From contig JAESUT010000186.1 of NCBI GenBank assembly GCA_016762995.1, positions 1-7,043 of the forward strand: 7,043 nucleotides of DNA, in the 5' to 3' direction. Below are positions 1-5,573 of this stretch, in pieces. Position 1 is the first letter of the stretch, and every line of letters starts with the position of its first letter. The notes under the pieces were generated by a model. The model was not told where the DNA came from and searched no databases. It saw only the letters and a program-made list of their open reading frames with translations. This DNA is from Gammaproteobacteria bacterium (GTDB lineage: Bacteria; Pseudomonadota; Gammaproteobacteria; Pseudomonadales; Pseudohongiellaceae). The position numbers were made by a program, and so were the translations under genes.

Positions 1-1335
1 TATGCCACTCAGGATATGTTGAACTATATCGTCTCCCTCTTCATTGCGAGGGTTGTCGTCTGTGATGATTAGGCGATCAGCGAAGGCTTCAGCAATCTCT
101 CCCATGATCGGCCGTTTACCCTTATCTCTGTTGCCACCACAGCCGAACACACACCAAATATTACCGCTGAAATGCTCTCTGAGCCCCTTCAAGGCACTAC
201 GCAGGCCGTCAGGCGTATGCGCATAGTCAACCACTGCCGTTATCTCTTCGAAATCGCCAATTACTTCCATACGACCATCGACCGAACTTAACTCCGATAC
301 AATCTCGCACAACTGCTCGATATCAATTGCTCTCTTCTTTGGCAGATAATTGATTAACGTGGTGATCACCGCCAGCAAATTACTCACATTGAAGCCACCG
401 AACAACTTACCCTTTATGATGCCTGCGCCAATCGGAGTTACCACACGAGCCTCGAATCCTTCCCGAGTTAACAACAATGATTCTGCATAGACAGTCGCAG
501 CAGAACTCTTAAGGCTATAGGTGCACACATCTACACTAGGGGCTATAGCGTTTATGATCGACAAGGCATAGGGATCATCGAGATTCACAATCGCTAGTCT
601 TAAGCCCTCACTGGTAAATAGTTTTTTCTTGTTATTGCCGTACTCTTCCATGCTTTCATGGTAATCGAGATGGTCACGCGTGAGATTGGTAAATATCGCC
701 GTATCGAACTTAACCGCCTTTACTCGTCTCTGATGCAAACCAACAGAAGAAACTTCCATAACAACTGGGTCGATTCCATCCTGAGCCATCTCCGCCAAGG
801 CCATCTGCGTAAAAACGGGGTCCGGCGTAGTGAGTTGAGTTTCTTTTAGTTCGCCATAAATGCCATAGCCGAGAGTGCCCATCGTTCCACAACTAAAGCC
901 GGCGCCAGAGAGCGCCTGCGCAATAAACTGGCTACAACTAGTTTTTCCATTAGTTCCCGTGATGCCTATGACACTCAATCGCCGGCTAGGGTGAGCATAG
1001 AATCGGGCAGCAATCTCACCCAACTTGGCAGATAAATTGTCGACAGCTATAACAGCAACATCTTTGATAAGCCGAACGCCCTGCCATTCACCTCCGGATT
1101 CTGCCAACACTGCAGAAACGCCCCTGCCAATTGCCTCATCGATATACTCTCGCGCATCGTGATTGCTACCGAAACAGGCAAGGAAAAGATCACCCTTTTC
1201 TAGCAGGCGACTATCCAATTGAATTCCAGTTGCAACTACACTTACAGCCTGAGGAACTGGGTCGGGCAAACTAACCAGACCCTCTATAAGATCGAGTAAG
1301 ACACCGTTTGAATTCAGTTGTTCCGCCGTATTCAT
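1..1335 (-). CDS. murE: UDP-N-acetylmuramoyl-L-alanyl-D-glutamate--2,6-diaminopimelate ligase (MurE), C-terminus cut by window edge
   Basis: Cytoplasmic ATP-dependent Mur ligase that adds meso-diaminopimelate to UDP-MurNAc-L-Ala-D-Glu. I translated the frame by hand from ATG 1335 to base 1: it is open for 445 codons without stop or frameshift. Visible motifs: P-loop TGTNGKT (126-132), TTPDP (169-173), MEVSSVGL (193-200), FTNLTRDHLDY (215-225), K236 at the position of the carbamylated lysine, DYAHTPDGL (370-378) and DNPRNE (427-432). The DNPR motif is the family marker for meso-diaminopimelate rather than lysine as substrate. E. coli MurE is 495 aa, so roughly 50 residues are missing beyond base 1. 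The ATG lies one base after the ftsI stop (TAAtATG), which implies coupled translation; no strong Shine-Dalgarno is seen. One oddity is Val198, where E. coli has His in EVSSH. Confidence 0.97.
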   Translation of the reverse strand, partial: MNTAEQLNSNGVLLDLIEGLVSLPDPVPQAVSVVATGIQLDSRLLEKGDLFLACFGSNHDAREYIDEAIGRGVSAVLAESGGEWQGVRLIKDVAVIAVDNLSAKLGEIAARFYAHPSRRLSVIGITGTNGKTSCSQFIAQALSGAGFSCGTMGTLGYGIYGELKETQLTTPDPVFTQMALAEMAQDGIDPVVMEVSSVGLHQRRVKAVKFDTAIFTNLTRDHLDYHESMEEYGNNKKKLFTSEGLRLAIVNLDDPYALSIINAIAPSVDVCTYSLKSSAATVYAESLLLTREGFEARVVTPIGAGIIKGKLFGGFNVSNLLAVITTLINYLPKKRAIDIEQLCEIVSELSSVDGRMEVIGDFEEITAVVDYAHTPDGLRSALKGLREHFSGNIWCVFGCGGNRDKGKRPIMGEIAEAFADRLIITDDNPRNEEGDDIVQHILSGI

Positions 1336-1336
1336 A

Positions 1337-3064
1337 TTAGAGTGAGCTCAACCCCCTAGATGCGTCTTCGGGCAAATCGTCCGGAGCGATATTCAATATT
1401 CTCATAGCACCGGAGGCAACTCTGGAAAATACCGGCGCCGCAACTTGACCACCATAGTGCTCGTCGCCTTTCGGTTCGTTGACGATAACCACGATAACTA
1501 GTTTCGGATCGCTCGCCGGCACAAGACCCACGAAAAGTGAGTTGTGTAAATTGTCTTCGTAGCCGTATTTACCAACTACGTGCACGGTTCCGGTTTTACC
1601 CGCGACCTTATAAAAAGGCACTCTTGCATCGCGAGCCGATCCGCCACGTGCGGGGTCGACAACTGTTTCCAGCATCGCTAGCACCTGATTACTGATTGTC
1701 TTGTCGATAACCTGCTCTCTTCGCAAAGCCCGCAGGCTTTCGTCGTCTAACTTCAACAAGGAGACCGGCTTCCTAATACCATCGTCGGCGATGACAGAAT
1801 AAGCACGCGCTAACTGCAATGCCGTAGTAGAGAGCCCATAACCGAACGAGAAAGTTGCAGTTTCGATGCGGCTCCAACGGCGATGATTAGGTAATACGCC
1901 ACCTTGCTCGCCCGGAAAACCTGTACCAGAGATCTGCCCCATACCTACACGTTCCAAAACATCTCGAATCGCATCCGGCCCAATTTCGAAAGCAATTTTT
2001 GTCGCACCGATATTGCTGGACTTGGTAATGACCCGAGTAAGATCTAGGGTGCCATAATTCAGAATATCCTGAACCTCGTGGCCATTGACCATCATCCAGC
2101 CGGGGCTCGTCTCTATCACAGTGTCTGGCATATAGAGGCCTGACTCCAATGCGGCCGTTATAGTAAATGCCTTGATCGGCGATCCGGGCTCGAACACATC
2201 TGTAATCGCACGATTTCGTAGCACACTGAAATCATTTAGGTTTTTTCTGTTGTGCGGATTATAAGAAGGCTGATTTGCCATGGCCAAAACTTCGCCGGTA
2301 TTTACATCCAACACCACAATCGAAGCCGACTTAGCTCGACGCGTAACAAACTCTTCTTTTAACTCTTTATAGGCCAAATTTTGCAACCGGAAGTCGATGC
2401 TTAGCTCTAGATTCTTGCCAGGCTGCGCCGTTTGAATAGTATTCAGCTCTTCGATGATGTGGCCGCGTCTATCCTTTATTACCTGCCGTCTTCCAGGCAC
2501 TCCCTTGAGCCAATCATCGTAAGCAAGCTCAAGCCCTTCCTGTCCTACATCATCGACGTTACTGAATCCAACGATGTGGGCAGTAACCTCTCCCTGCGGG
2601 TAGAATCTTTGGTATTCCTGCTGCCCGTAAACCCCATCGATACTCAGCGCTAAGATTCTCTCAGCCTCAGCAGGTGCCAGACGTCTTTTTACATAGAGAA
2701 ACTCTCGACGACTGTTTCTCTCTATGGATGCAAGCAGATCATCAGAATCCAACCCTAACTCAGTTGCTAGGCGTTTGATCTCGGTATGCTGAGCGCCTAT
2801 CTCTTGAGGATTCACCCAGATTGACTTGACCGGCGAGCTCACTGCTAGCGGCTCACCATTTCGATCGGTAATTAATCCTCGATTCGCAACCAGAGGCACC
2901 GTACGAATCGTTCTCGCATCACCCTGACTCTGCAAGAAGTCACGCTCGATGATATGCAGAGCGCTCACCTTCCAGCCGATAGCGAGCACGCAAAGAAACA
3001 GCACGAACAGCACTAGGTACAGTCGCCACTGCTCAATGAATGAAGCCAATTTAGCGTTGCTCAT
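1337..3064 (-). CDS. ftsI: Peptidoglycan D,D-transpeptidase FtsI (penicillin-binding protein 3)
   Basis: Septum-specific class B penicillin-binding protein that cross-links peptidoglycan at the division site together with FtsW and the FtsQLB complex. The protein has 575 residues (E. coli 588). It has a short cytoplasmic N-terminus, one membrane anchor (about 15-34), a dimerisation/pedestal domain opening with RGLITDRNG (62-70), and a transpeptidase domain from about 245. Catalytic motifs are SPIK (Ser295 nucleophile, Lys298), SSN (349-351) and KTGT (490-493). The first motif is more often STVK or STMK in relatives, so the proline is a mild oddity that leaves Ser and Lys intact. The start overlaps the end of ftsL by 14 nt and the stop is 1 nt from murE, so it is translated within the mra/dcw operon. 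Length and motifs make PBP3 much likelier than PBP2. Confidence 0.97.
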   Translation of the reverse strand: MSNAKLASFIEQWRLYLVLFVLFLCVLAIGWKVSALHIIERDFLQSQGDARTIRTVPLVANRGLITDRNGEPLAVSSPVKSIWVNPQEIGAQHTEIKRLATELGLDSDDLLASIERNSRREFLYVKRRLAPAEAERILALSIDGVYGQQEYQRFYPQGEVTAHIVGFSNVDDVGQEGLELAYDDWLKGVPGRRQVIKDRRGHIIEELNTIQTAQPGKNLELSIDFRLQNLAYKELKEEFVTRRAKSASIVVLDVNTGEVLAMANQPSYNPHNRKNLNDFSVLRNRAITDVFEPGSPIKAFTITAALESGLYMPDTVIETSPGWMMVNGHEVQDILNYGTLDLTRVITKSSNIGATKIAFEIGPDAIRDVLERVGMGQISGTGFPGEQGGVLPNHRRWSRIETATFSFGYGLSTTALQLARAYSVIADDGIRKPVSLLKLDDESLRALRREQVIDKTISNQVLAMLETVVDPARGGSARDARVPFYKVAGKTGTVHVVGKYGYEDNLHNSLFVGLVPASDPKLVIVVIVNEPKGDEHYGGQVAAPVFSRVASGAMRILNIAPDDLPEDASRGLSSL

Positions 3065-3404
3065 GATTCACCATTACTATCTTGGCAATATCAGGCACTT
3101 CCATCTGTAACTGCTCGAATGCCTTCTGCTCTATTCGGCCTTCGACACCGAAGGTACTCTGCTCTATTAATAGCTGACCCCATTCCACCTCTAAGCCATT
3201 CGCCTGATCTCGCAGCACTTGAAGTTCGTTAAATGCGATTCGATTCTCATGGGTGGCAGAAACCACCGATAAACCGGCGACTAGCACGAGCGTCAGTGCA
3301 ACGAGTAAAGCGAGTGTGGCTCGATTCCTTACACCCGCCCACTCTAAGACGGAGAGTTCTTTCGATACTCCTTTGCTCGTCTCTTTATTCTTTTTTACGC
3401 TCAT
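3051..3404 (-). CDS. ftsL: Cell division protein FtsL
   Basis: Small bitopic inner-membrane divisome protein. In the family it forms a complex with FtsB and FtsQ that recruits and activates FtsW-FtsI. The protein has 117 residues (E. coli 121): a basic cytoplasmic tail with several Lys in the first 16 residues, one membrane helix (about 29-50, rich in Leu, Ala and Val), then a periplasmic helix (about 53-80) with leucine spacing typical of the coiled coil, and a short C-terminal part. FtsL sequences diverge strongly, so the call rests on topology, size and position between rsmH and ftsI, its usual place. It overlaps ftsI by 14 nt. ATG 3404 is preceded by GGTGAG only 2 nt away, which is unusually close; the same arrangement recurs at ftsI. 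Confidence 0.93.
   Translation of the reverse strand: MSVKKNKETSKGVSKELSVLEWAGVRNRATLALLVALTLVLVAGLSVVSATHENRIAFNELQVLRDQANGLEVEWGQLLIEQSTFGVEGRIEQKAFEQLQMEVPDIAKIVMVNHEQR
3059..3074 (-). promoter_or_regulatory. Translation start region of ftsI (copy 2 of a 16-nt repeat)
   Basis: Same 16-nt pattern as at ftsL, differing at two positions. Here the first ATG is in frame with ftsL and encodes its final residues MVNHEQR, while the second ATG starts ftsI. GGTGA is 3 nt from the start codon. The overlap suggests that ftsI initiation is coupled to termination on ftsL. Confidence 0.5.
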
Positions 3405-3414
3405 GTCTCACCAT
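3399..3414 (-). promoter_or_regulatory. Translation start region of ftsL (copy 1 of a 16-nt repeat)
   Basis: The 16 nt ATGGTGAnnCATGAGC surround the ftsL start; the second ATG is the start codon. The Shine-Dalgarno-like GGTGAG is only 2 nt from it. An out-of-frame upstream ATG at 3414 opens a nine-codon frame (MVRHERKKE) that overlaps the start of ftsL. The ftsI start region matches at 14 of 16 positions. Confidence 0.5.
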
Positions 3415-3428
3415 TTGCAGGGTAGTGG

Positions 3429-4367
3429 CTATTGGGCGATCTTCTCTGCTACTCGCATTACCGCGCTTCTTGACCTTGGATTCCGGTCCACCTCAACCGC
3501 GCTAGCTTTGATTCTCTTTCCTATCGGATTCAGTTTCGGGCTTAACATATCCTGAGATATTGGCAGGCCTCTCGGATAGTTATCTCCCTTAGCCTGCTTG
3601 GCAATAAACCTCTTAACCATTCGGTCCTCTAGAGAGTGGAAGCTGATAGCAACAAGCCTGCCGCCCACTTTAAGCATCTTCAACGCCTGCTCTAAGCCTC
3701 TCTCCAGCTCGCCTAATTCGTCGTTAATGAAGATTCGAATCCCTTGAAACGCCCTGGTAGCTGGATGCTTGTCTCGCTCCCATGCAGGGTTCGCTTCTTT
3801 GATAATCTCCGCCAATTCACCGGTTCTCGTAATACGCTTCTCTGCGCGCTCTAAAATGACTCGGCGCGCCATGCGTCTGGAATGTCGCTCTTCACCGTAT
3901 TGATACAGCACATCGGCTATCTCAATCTCTGTCGCACTATTAATCCATTGCTCAGCACTCTGCCCCGCCTCTGGGTTCATGCGCATATCGAGCGGACCAT
4001 CGCGCAGAAAACTAAACCCTCTATCTGCATTGTCTAACTGCGGGGAAGAAACGCCCAGATCGAACAAGATACCGTCAACTCCCTCACTCAGTCCCCGAGC
4101 AGTTAACTGCTCCTCTAGGTCACCGAATGGAGCATGAGCAATCTGCAAACGTTCGTCTTTCTCTCCAATTATTCTCGCAACTTCTATCGCCTCCGGATCT
4201 TTGTCGAAAATAATAAGGCTGCCCTTCGGTCCTAGATGCTCGAGAATTAGCCGGCTATGCCCCCCTCGCCCGAATGTTGCATCTACGTAGGTCCCGTCTT
4301 TACGGATCGCAAGCGCTTCGATAGCTTCTGCTATCAATACCGTTTCATGAACTGACTCAGCCTTCAT
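3429..4367 (-). CDS. rsmH: 16S rRNA (cytosine(1402)-N(4))-methyltransferase RsmH (MraW)
   Basis: S-adenosylmethionine-dependent enzyme that N4-methylates C1402 of 16S rRNA in the ribosomal P site. The protein is 312 aa, the normal size. The methyltransferase fold shows DATFGRGGHS (29-38, SAM-binding loop), an acidic strand end FDKD (54-57), DLGVSSPQLD (103-112), DRGFSF (115-120), PLDMRM (125-130), HPATRAFQGIRI (201-212), SFHSLEDR (242-249) and NPRSRSA near the C-terminus (296-302). All are hallmarks of the MraW family, so the assignment is firm. ATG 4367 starts 9 nt after the mraZ stop, with AGGTTGA over that stop as a plausible ribosome-binding site. It stops with TAG, 24 nt before ftsL. The other C1402 methyltransferase, RsmI, is also in this window. 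Confidence 0.97.
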   Translation of the reverse strand: MKAESVHETVLIAEAIEALAIRKDGTYVDATFGRGGHSRLILEHLGPKGSLIIFDKDPEAIEVARIIGEKDERLQIAHAPFGDLEEQLTARGLSEGVDGILFDLGVSSPQLDNADRGFSFLRDGPLDMRMNPEAGQSAEQWINSATEIEIADVLYQYGEERHSRRMARRVILERAEKRITRTGELAEIIKEANPAWERDKHPATRAFQGIRIFINDELGELERGLEQALKMLKVGGRLVAISFHSLEDRMVKRFIAKQAKGDNYPRGLPISQDMLSPKLNPIGKRIKASAVEVDRNPRSRSAVMRVAEKIAQ

Positions 4368-4376
4368 ACGTTCAAC

Positions 4377-4832
4377 CTAAAGCGCCAAAGACCGCAGTTT
4401 TTCCGGCAGCTCTCCTTCAATTGTCGATTCCGTCAGCCACTGGTCACGCTGTTGATTCCAGTTATCCTGACTCCAGATTTCTAGCTTCTTTCCCTGACCA
4501 ATAAGGCACACATGCTTTTCTAGCTGCGCATACTGGCGCAGCTCTTGGGGAAGCAAAATACGACCACTGCCGTCCAACTCTAAATCATTGGCATGACCGA
4601 TAAGCAGGTGTTTGACACGTTGAGACATTGGATCGAAACTGGAGAGAGATTCTATTTGACGTTCAATTTGCTCCCACTCGGAAAGTGGATAGAGCAGAAG
4701 ACAGCGATGGTTTGTGTCGATAGTTACTACCAGATGCCCCGAACAGCGCTCTGCGAGCTGCTCACGGTAACGCGCAGGCATAGCCATGCGACCTTTTGCA
4801 TCTAGATTGATAGTATTTATGCCGCGAAACAC
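4377..4832 (-). CDS. mraZ: Transcriptional regulator MraZ
   Basis: DNA-binding protein of the SpoVT/AbrB-like fold, first gene of the dcw cluster. In E. coli it represses its own operon by binding repeated TGGGN boxes upstream of mraZ. The protein is 151 aa (E. coli 152) with the two tandem MraZ half-domains: DAKGRMAMPARYR (11-23) and LDGSGRILLP (86-95), each carrying the conserved D-x-x-G-R signature. The start is GTG at 4832, chosen because the family begins MFRG followed by the first DxKGR motif, and because GGGGA lies at 4843-4839, six nucleotides upstream. It ends with TAG, 9 nt before rsmH. A sigma70-like promoter, a 10-bp ladder of TGG boxes and a nested inverted repeat lie directly upstream, consistent with autoregulation. 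Confidence 0.97.
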   Translation of the reverse strand: MFRGINTINLDAKGRMAMPARYREQLAERCSGHLVVTIDTNHRCLLLYPLSEWEQIERQIESLSSFDPMSQRVKHLLIGHANDLELDGSGRILLPQELRQYAQLEKHVCLIGQGKKLEIWSQDNWNQQRDQWLTESTIEGELPEKLRSLAL

Positions 4833-4851
4833 GTGTTGTCCCCATTATTAT

Positions 4852-4911
4852 TGGAAGAAACTGACGTGGGATTGCTTTCCTTCAATTCCCACAAATCAAC
4901 AATTTCTTCCA
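4852..4911 (-). repeat. Nested inverted repeat in the mraZ leader
   Basis: In transcript sense, TGGAAGAAA (4911-4903) pairs perfectly over 9 bp with TTTCTTCCA (4860-4852). Inside it, GTGGGA-A-TTG (4892-4883) pairs with CAATCCCAC (4874-4866) over 9 bp with one bulged A and an 8-nt loop AAGGAAAG. The internal loop is 10 nt on one side and 5 nt on the other. The 5' arms contain MraZ boxes TGGAA and TGGGA. The ribosome-binding site GGGGA (4843-4839) lies 8 nt downstream. No T-run follows, so it is not an intrinsic terminator. It could act as RNA structure or as a DNA dyad. Confidence 0.7.
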
Positions 4912-4922
4912 CTTTTCGCCAC
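4878..4922 (-). promoter_or_regulatory. MraZ-box array (10-bp ladder)
   Basis: On the minus strand GTGGC (4922), GTGGA (4912) and GTGGG (4892) fall on one 10-bp register, with TTGTT (4902) and AAGGA (4882) in the remaining slots as degenerate or absent boxes. E. coli MraZ recognises TGGGN repeats separated by 5 nt, that is, one box per 10 bp, upstream of mraZ. The match in spacing, location and core TGG supports an operator. Only one of the three clear boxes is a full TGGGN, so the local consensus may be TGGNN. Confidence 0.65.
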
Positions 4923-4930
4923 AAAGAAAC

Positions 4931-4959
4931 ACTATAGAGGCAGTATTGCGCCCACGCAA
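4931..4959 (-). promoter_or_regulatory. Sigma70-type promoter of the mraZ operon (Pmra)
   Basis: On the minus strand, TTGCGT (4959-4954) and TATAGT (4936-4931) are separated by exactly 17 nt. Each hexamer matches the sigma70 consensus closely, and no better pair was seen nearby. Transcription should start near 4924, giving a leader of about 90 nt. The MraZ boxes begin right after the -10 element, a good position for repression. Confidence 0.7.
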
Positions 4960-5128
4960 GCCTTATTTGCCTGATATTTATAGGTAAAGTACGGGAACGT
5001 GTCGCTAAAAGCGGGGAAAATGCAGTTAAATAACAGGAACTAGAATTCAGATATTGAGTAAATACAGCCCAATAGCAGCCTTACTTAAAGTAGACCATTA
5101 AGAAGTTTTGGTTTTTTTGTAGAAGTGG
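4960..5128. other. Intergenic stretch between rnpB and Pmra
   Basis: No credible gene, RNA or strong promoter was found on either strand. Short low-value features are an AGAAGT direct repeat flanking a T-rich run (5101-5126) and a 4-bp hairpin CGCT-AAA-AGCG near 5002. It separates the 3' end of rnpB from the mraZ promoter. Confidence 0.6.
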
Positions 5129-5160
5129 AAAAAAATAAAGCGAGCCAGCCTATAAGCCGG
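5129..5160 (-). terminator. Possible rnpB terminator
   Basis: Downstream of the rnpB end on the minus strand is a run of seven T (5135-5129). Before it, CCGGC (5160-5156) and GGCTGG (5150-5145) can form a 5-bp stem including one G-U pair with a 6-nt loop, but the gap to the T-run is about 9 nt and the stem is weak. The call therefore leans on the T-run and its position after the RNA. Confidence 0.4.
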
Positions 5161-5520
5161 GTTCTGTCGAGGACAATTATTCATCTACTACCTGTGTCGC
5201 CACAGGTCTCTAGCGGCCTACCCGAATCCAATGCGAGCAGCATCTGTGGATTCCTATTTGGCCTTGCTCCGAGTGGGGTTTACCTTGCCGCGAACTGTTA
5301 CCAGCCGCGCGGTGCGCTCTTACCGCACCTTTTCACCCTTACCCTTCAGCCCGAAGGCTTTAAGGCGGTATACTTTCTGCTGCACTAGCCGTGGGTTTAC
5401 ACCCCCCAGGAGTTACCTGGCACCCTGCTCTATGGAGCCCGGACTTTCCTCTGTCGATTTCCTCGTAAATCGATAGTCGACAAACGAAGAGCTAAAGACA
5501 GCAATTGCCCGGCTGACTCG
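5141..5520 (-). ncRNA. rnpB: RNase P RNA, bacterial type A
   Basis: Catalytic RNA of RNase P, which with the RnpA protein removes the 5' leader of pre-tRNAs. The length is about 380 nt (E. coli 377). Seen directly: the P4 strands GAAAGTCCG (5448-5440) and ACAGAACCCGGCTT (5167-5154), CAGGGTGCCAGGTAA, GGTGCGGTAAGAGCGCACC, AGCAAGGCCAAATAGG, and CGGGTAGG with the GGU that binds the tRNA 3' CCA (5222-5220). The ends are set by P1, CGAGTCAGCC (5520-5511) with GGCTGGCTCG (5150-5141), ten pairs including one G-U. P2 is GGGCAATT (5510-5503) with AATTGTCC (5178-5171). P12 is capped by a C(UUCG)G tetraloop (5355-5352). P6 pairs GAGC (5430-5427) with GCTC (5238-5235), where E. coli has GGGC/GCCC. It lies between rsmI and mraZ, as in Pseudomonas. 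Confidence 0.97.
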
Positions 5521-5528
5521 GGGCGAAG

Positions 5529-5555
5529 ACTAAAGGAGAAACCCTCCGGTTACAA
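5529..5555 (-). promoter_or_regulatory. Candidate rnpB promoter
   Basis: Minus-strand TTGTAA (5555-5550) and TTTAGT (5534-5529), with a 15-nt spacer, would place the start at about 5521-5520, where P1 begins. The sequence from the -10 element to the start is C/G-rich (CTTCGCCCC), like stringently controlled stable-RNA promoters. The spacer is short and the hexamers imperfect, so the position is more convincing than the match. Confidence 0.4.
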
Positions 5556-5569
5556 CTGAAATTCGCTAA
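5553..5569 (-). repeat. 17-nt repeat, copy beside the rsmI stop / rnpB promoter
   Basis: Minus-strand TTAGCGAATTTCAGTTG. It matches the copy at 6461-6477 (plus strand) at 15 of 17 positions, so the two are inverted with respect to each other on either side of rsmI. This copy overlaps the candidate rnpB -35 element. Confidence 0.5.
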
Positions 5570-5573
5570 CAGT

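Noticed and set aside
1..1335. Possible broken murE because no stop codon is seen
   Set aside because: The frame is open throughout and simply runs past the window edge; about 50 residues would remain for a normal length.
3233..3555. Plus-strand open frames of 90 and 100 codons over ftsL and the end of rsmH
   Set aside because: They are shadows of two well-supported minus-strand genes, and they overlap each other in different frames.
5101..5126. AGAAGT direct repeat around a T-rich run
   Set aside because: Six-base repeats in low-complexity sequence are expected by chance, and no stem or further copies support a function.
5240..5246. Apparent loss of the tRNA-CCA-binding GGU in RNase P RNA (GAU in the hairpin)
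   Set aside because: Counting against E. coli numbering puts the real GGU (292-294) after this hairpin, at 5222-5220, where it is intact.
5125..5476. Two overlapping plus-strand open frames of 87 and 81 codons
   Set aside because: They lie almost entirely antisense to the RNase P RNA, whose conserved motifs explain the sequence; no ribosome-binding site or protein family features are seen.
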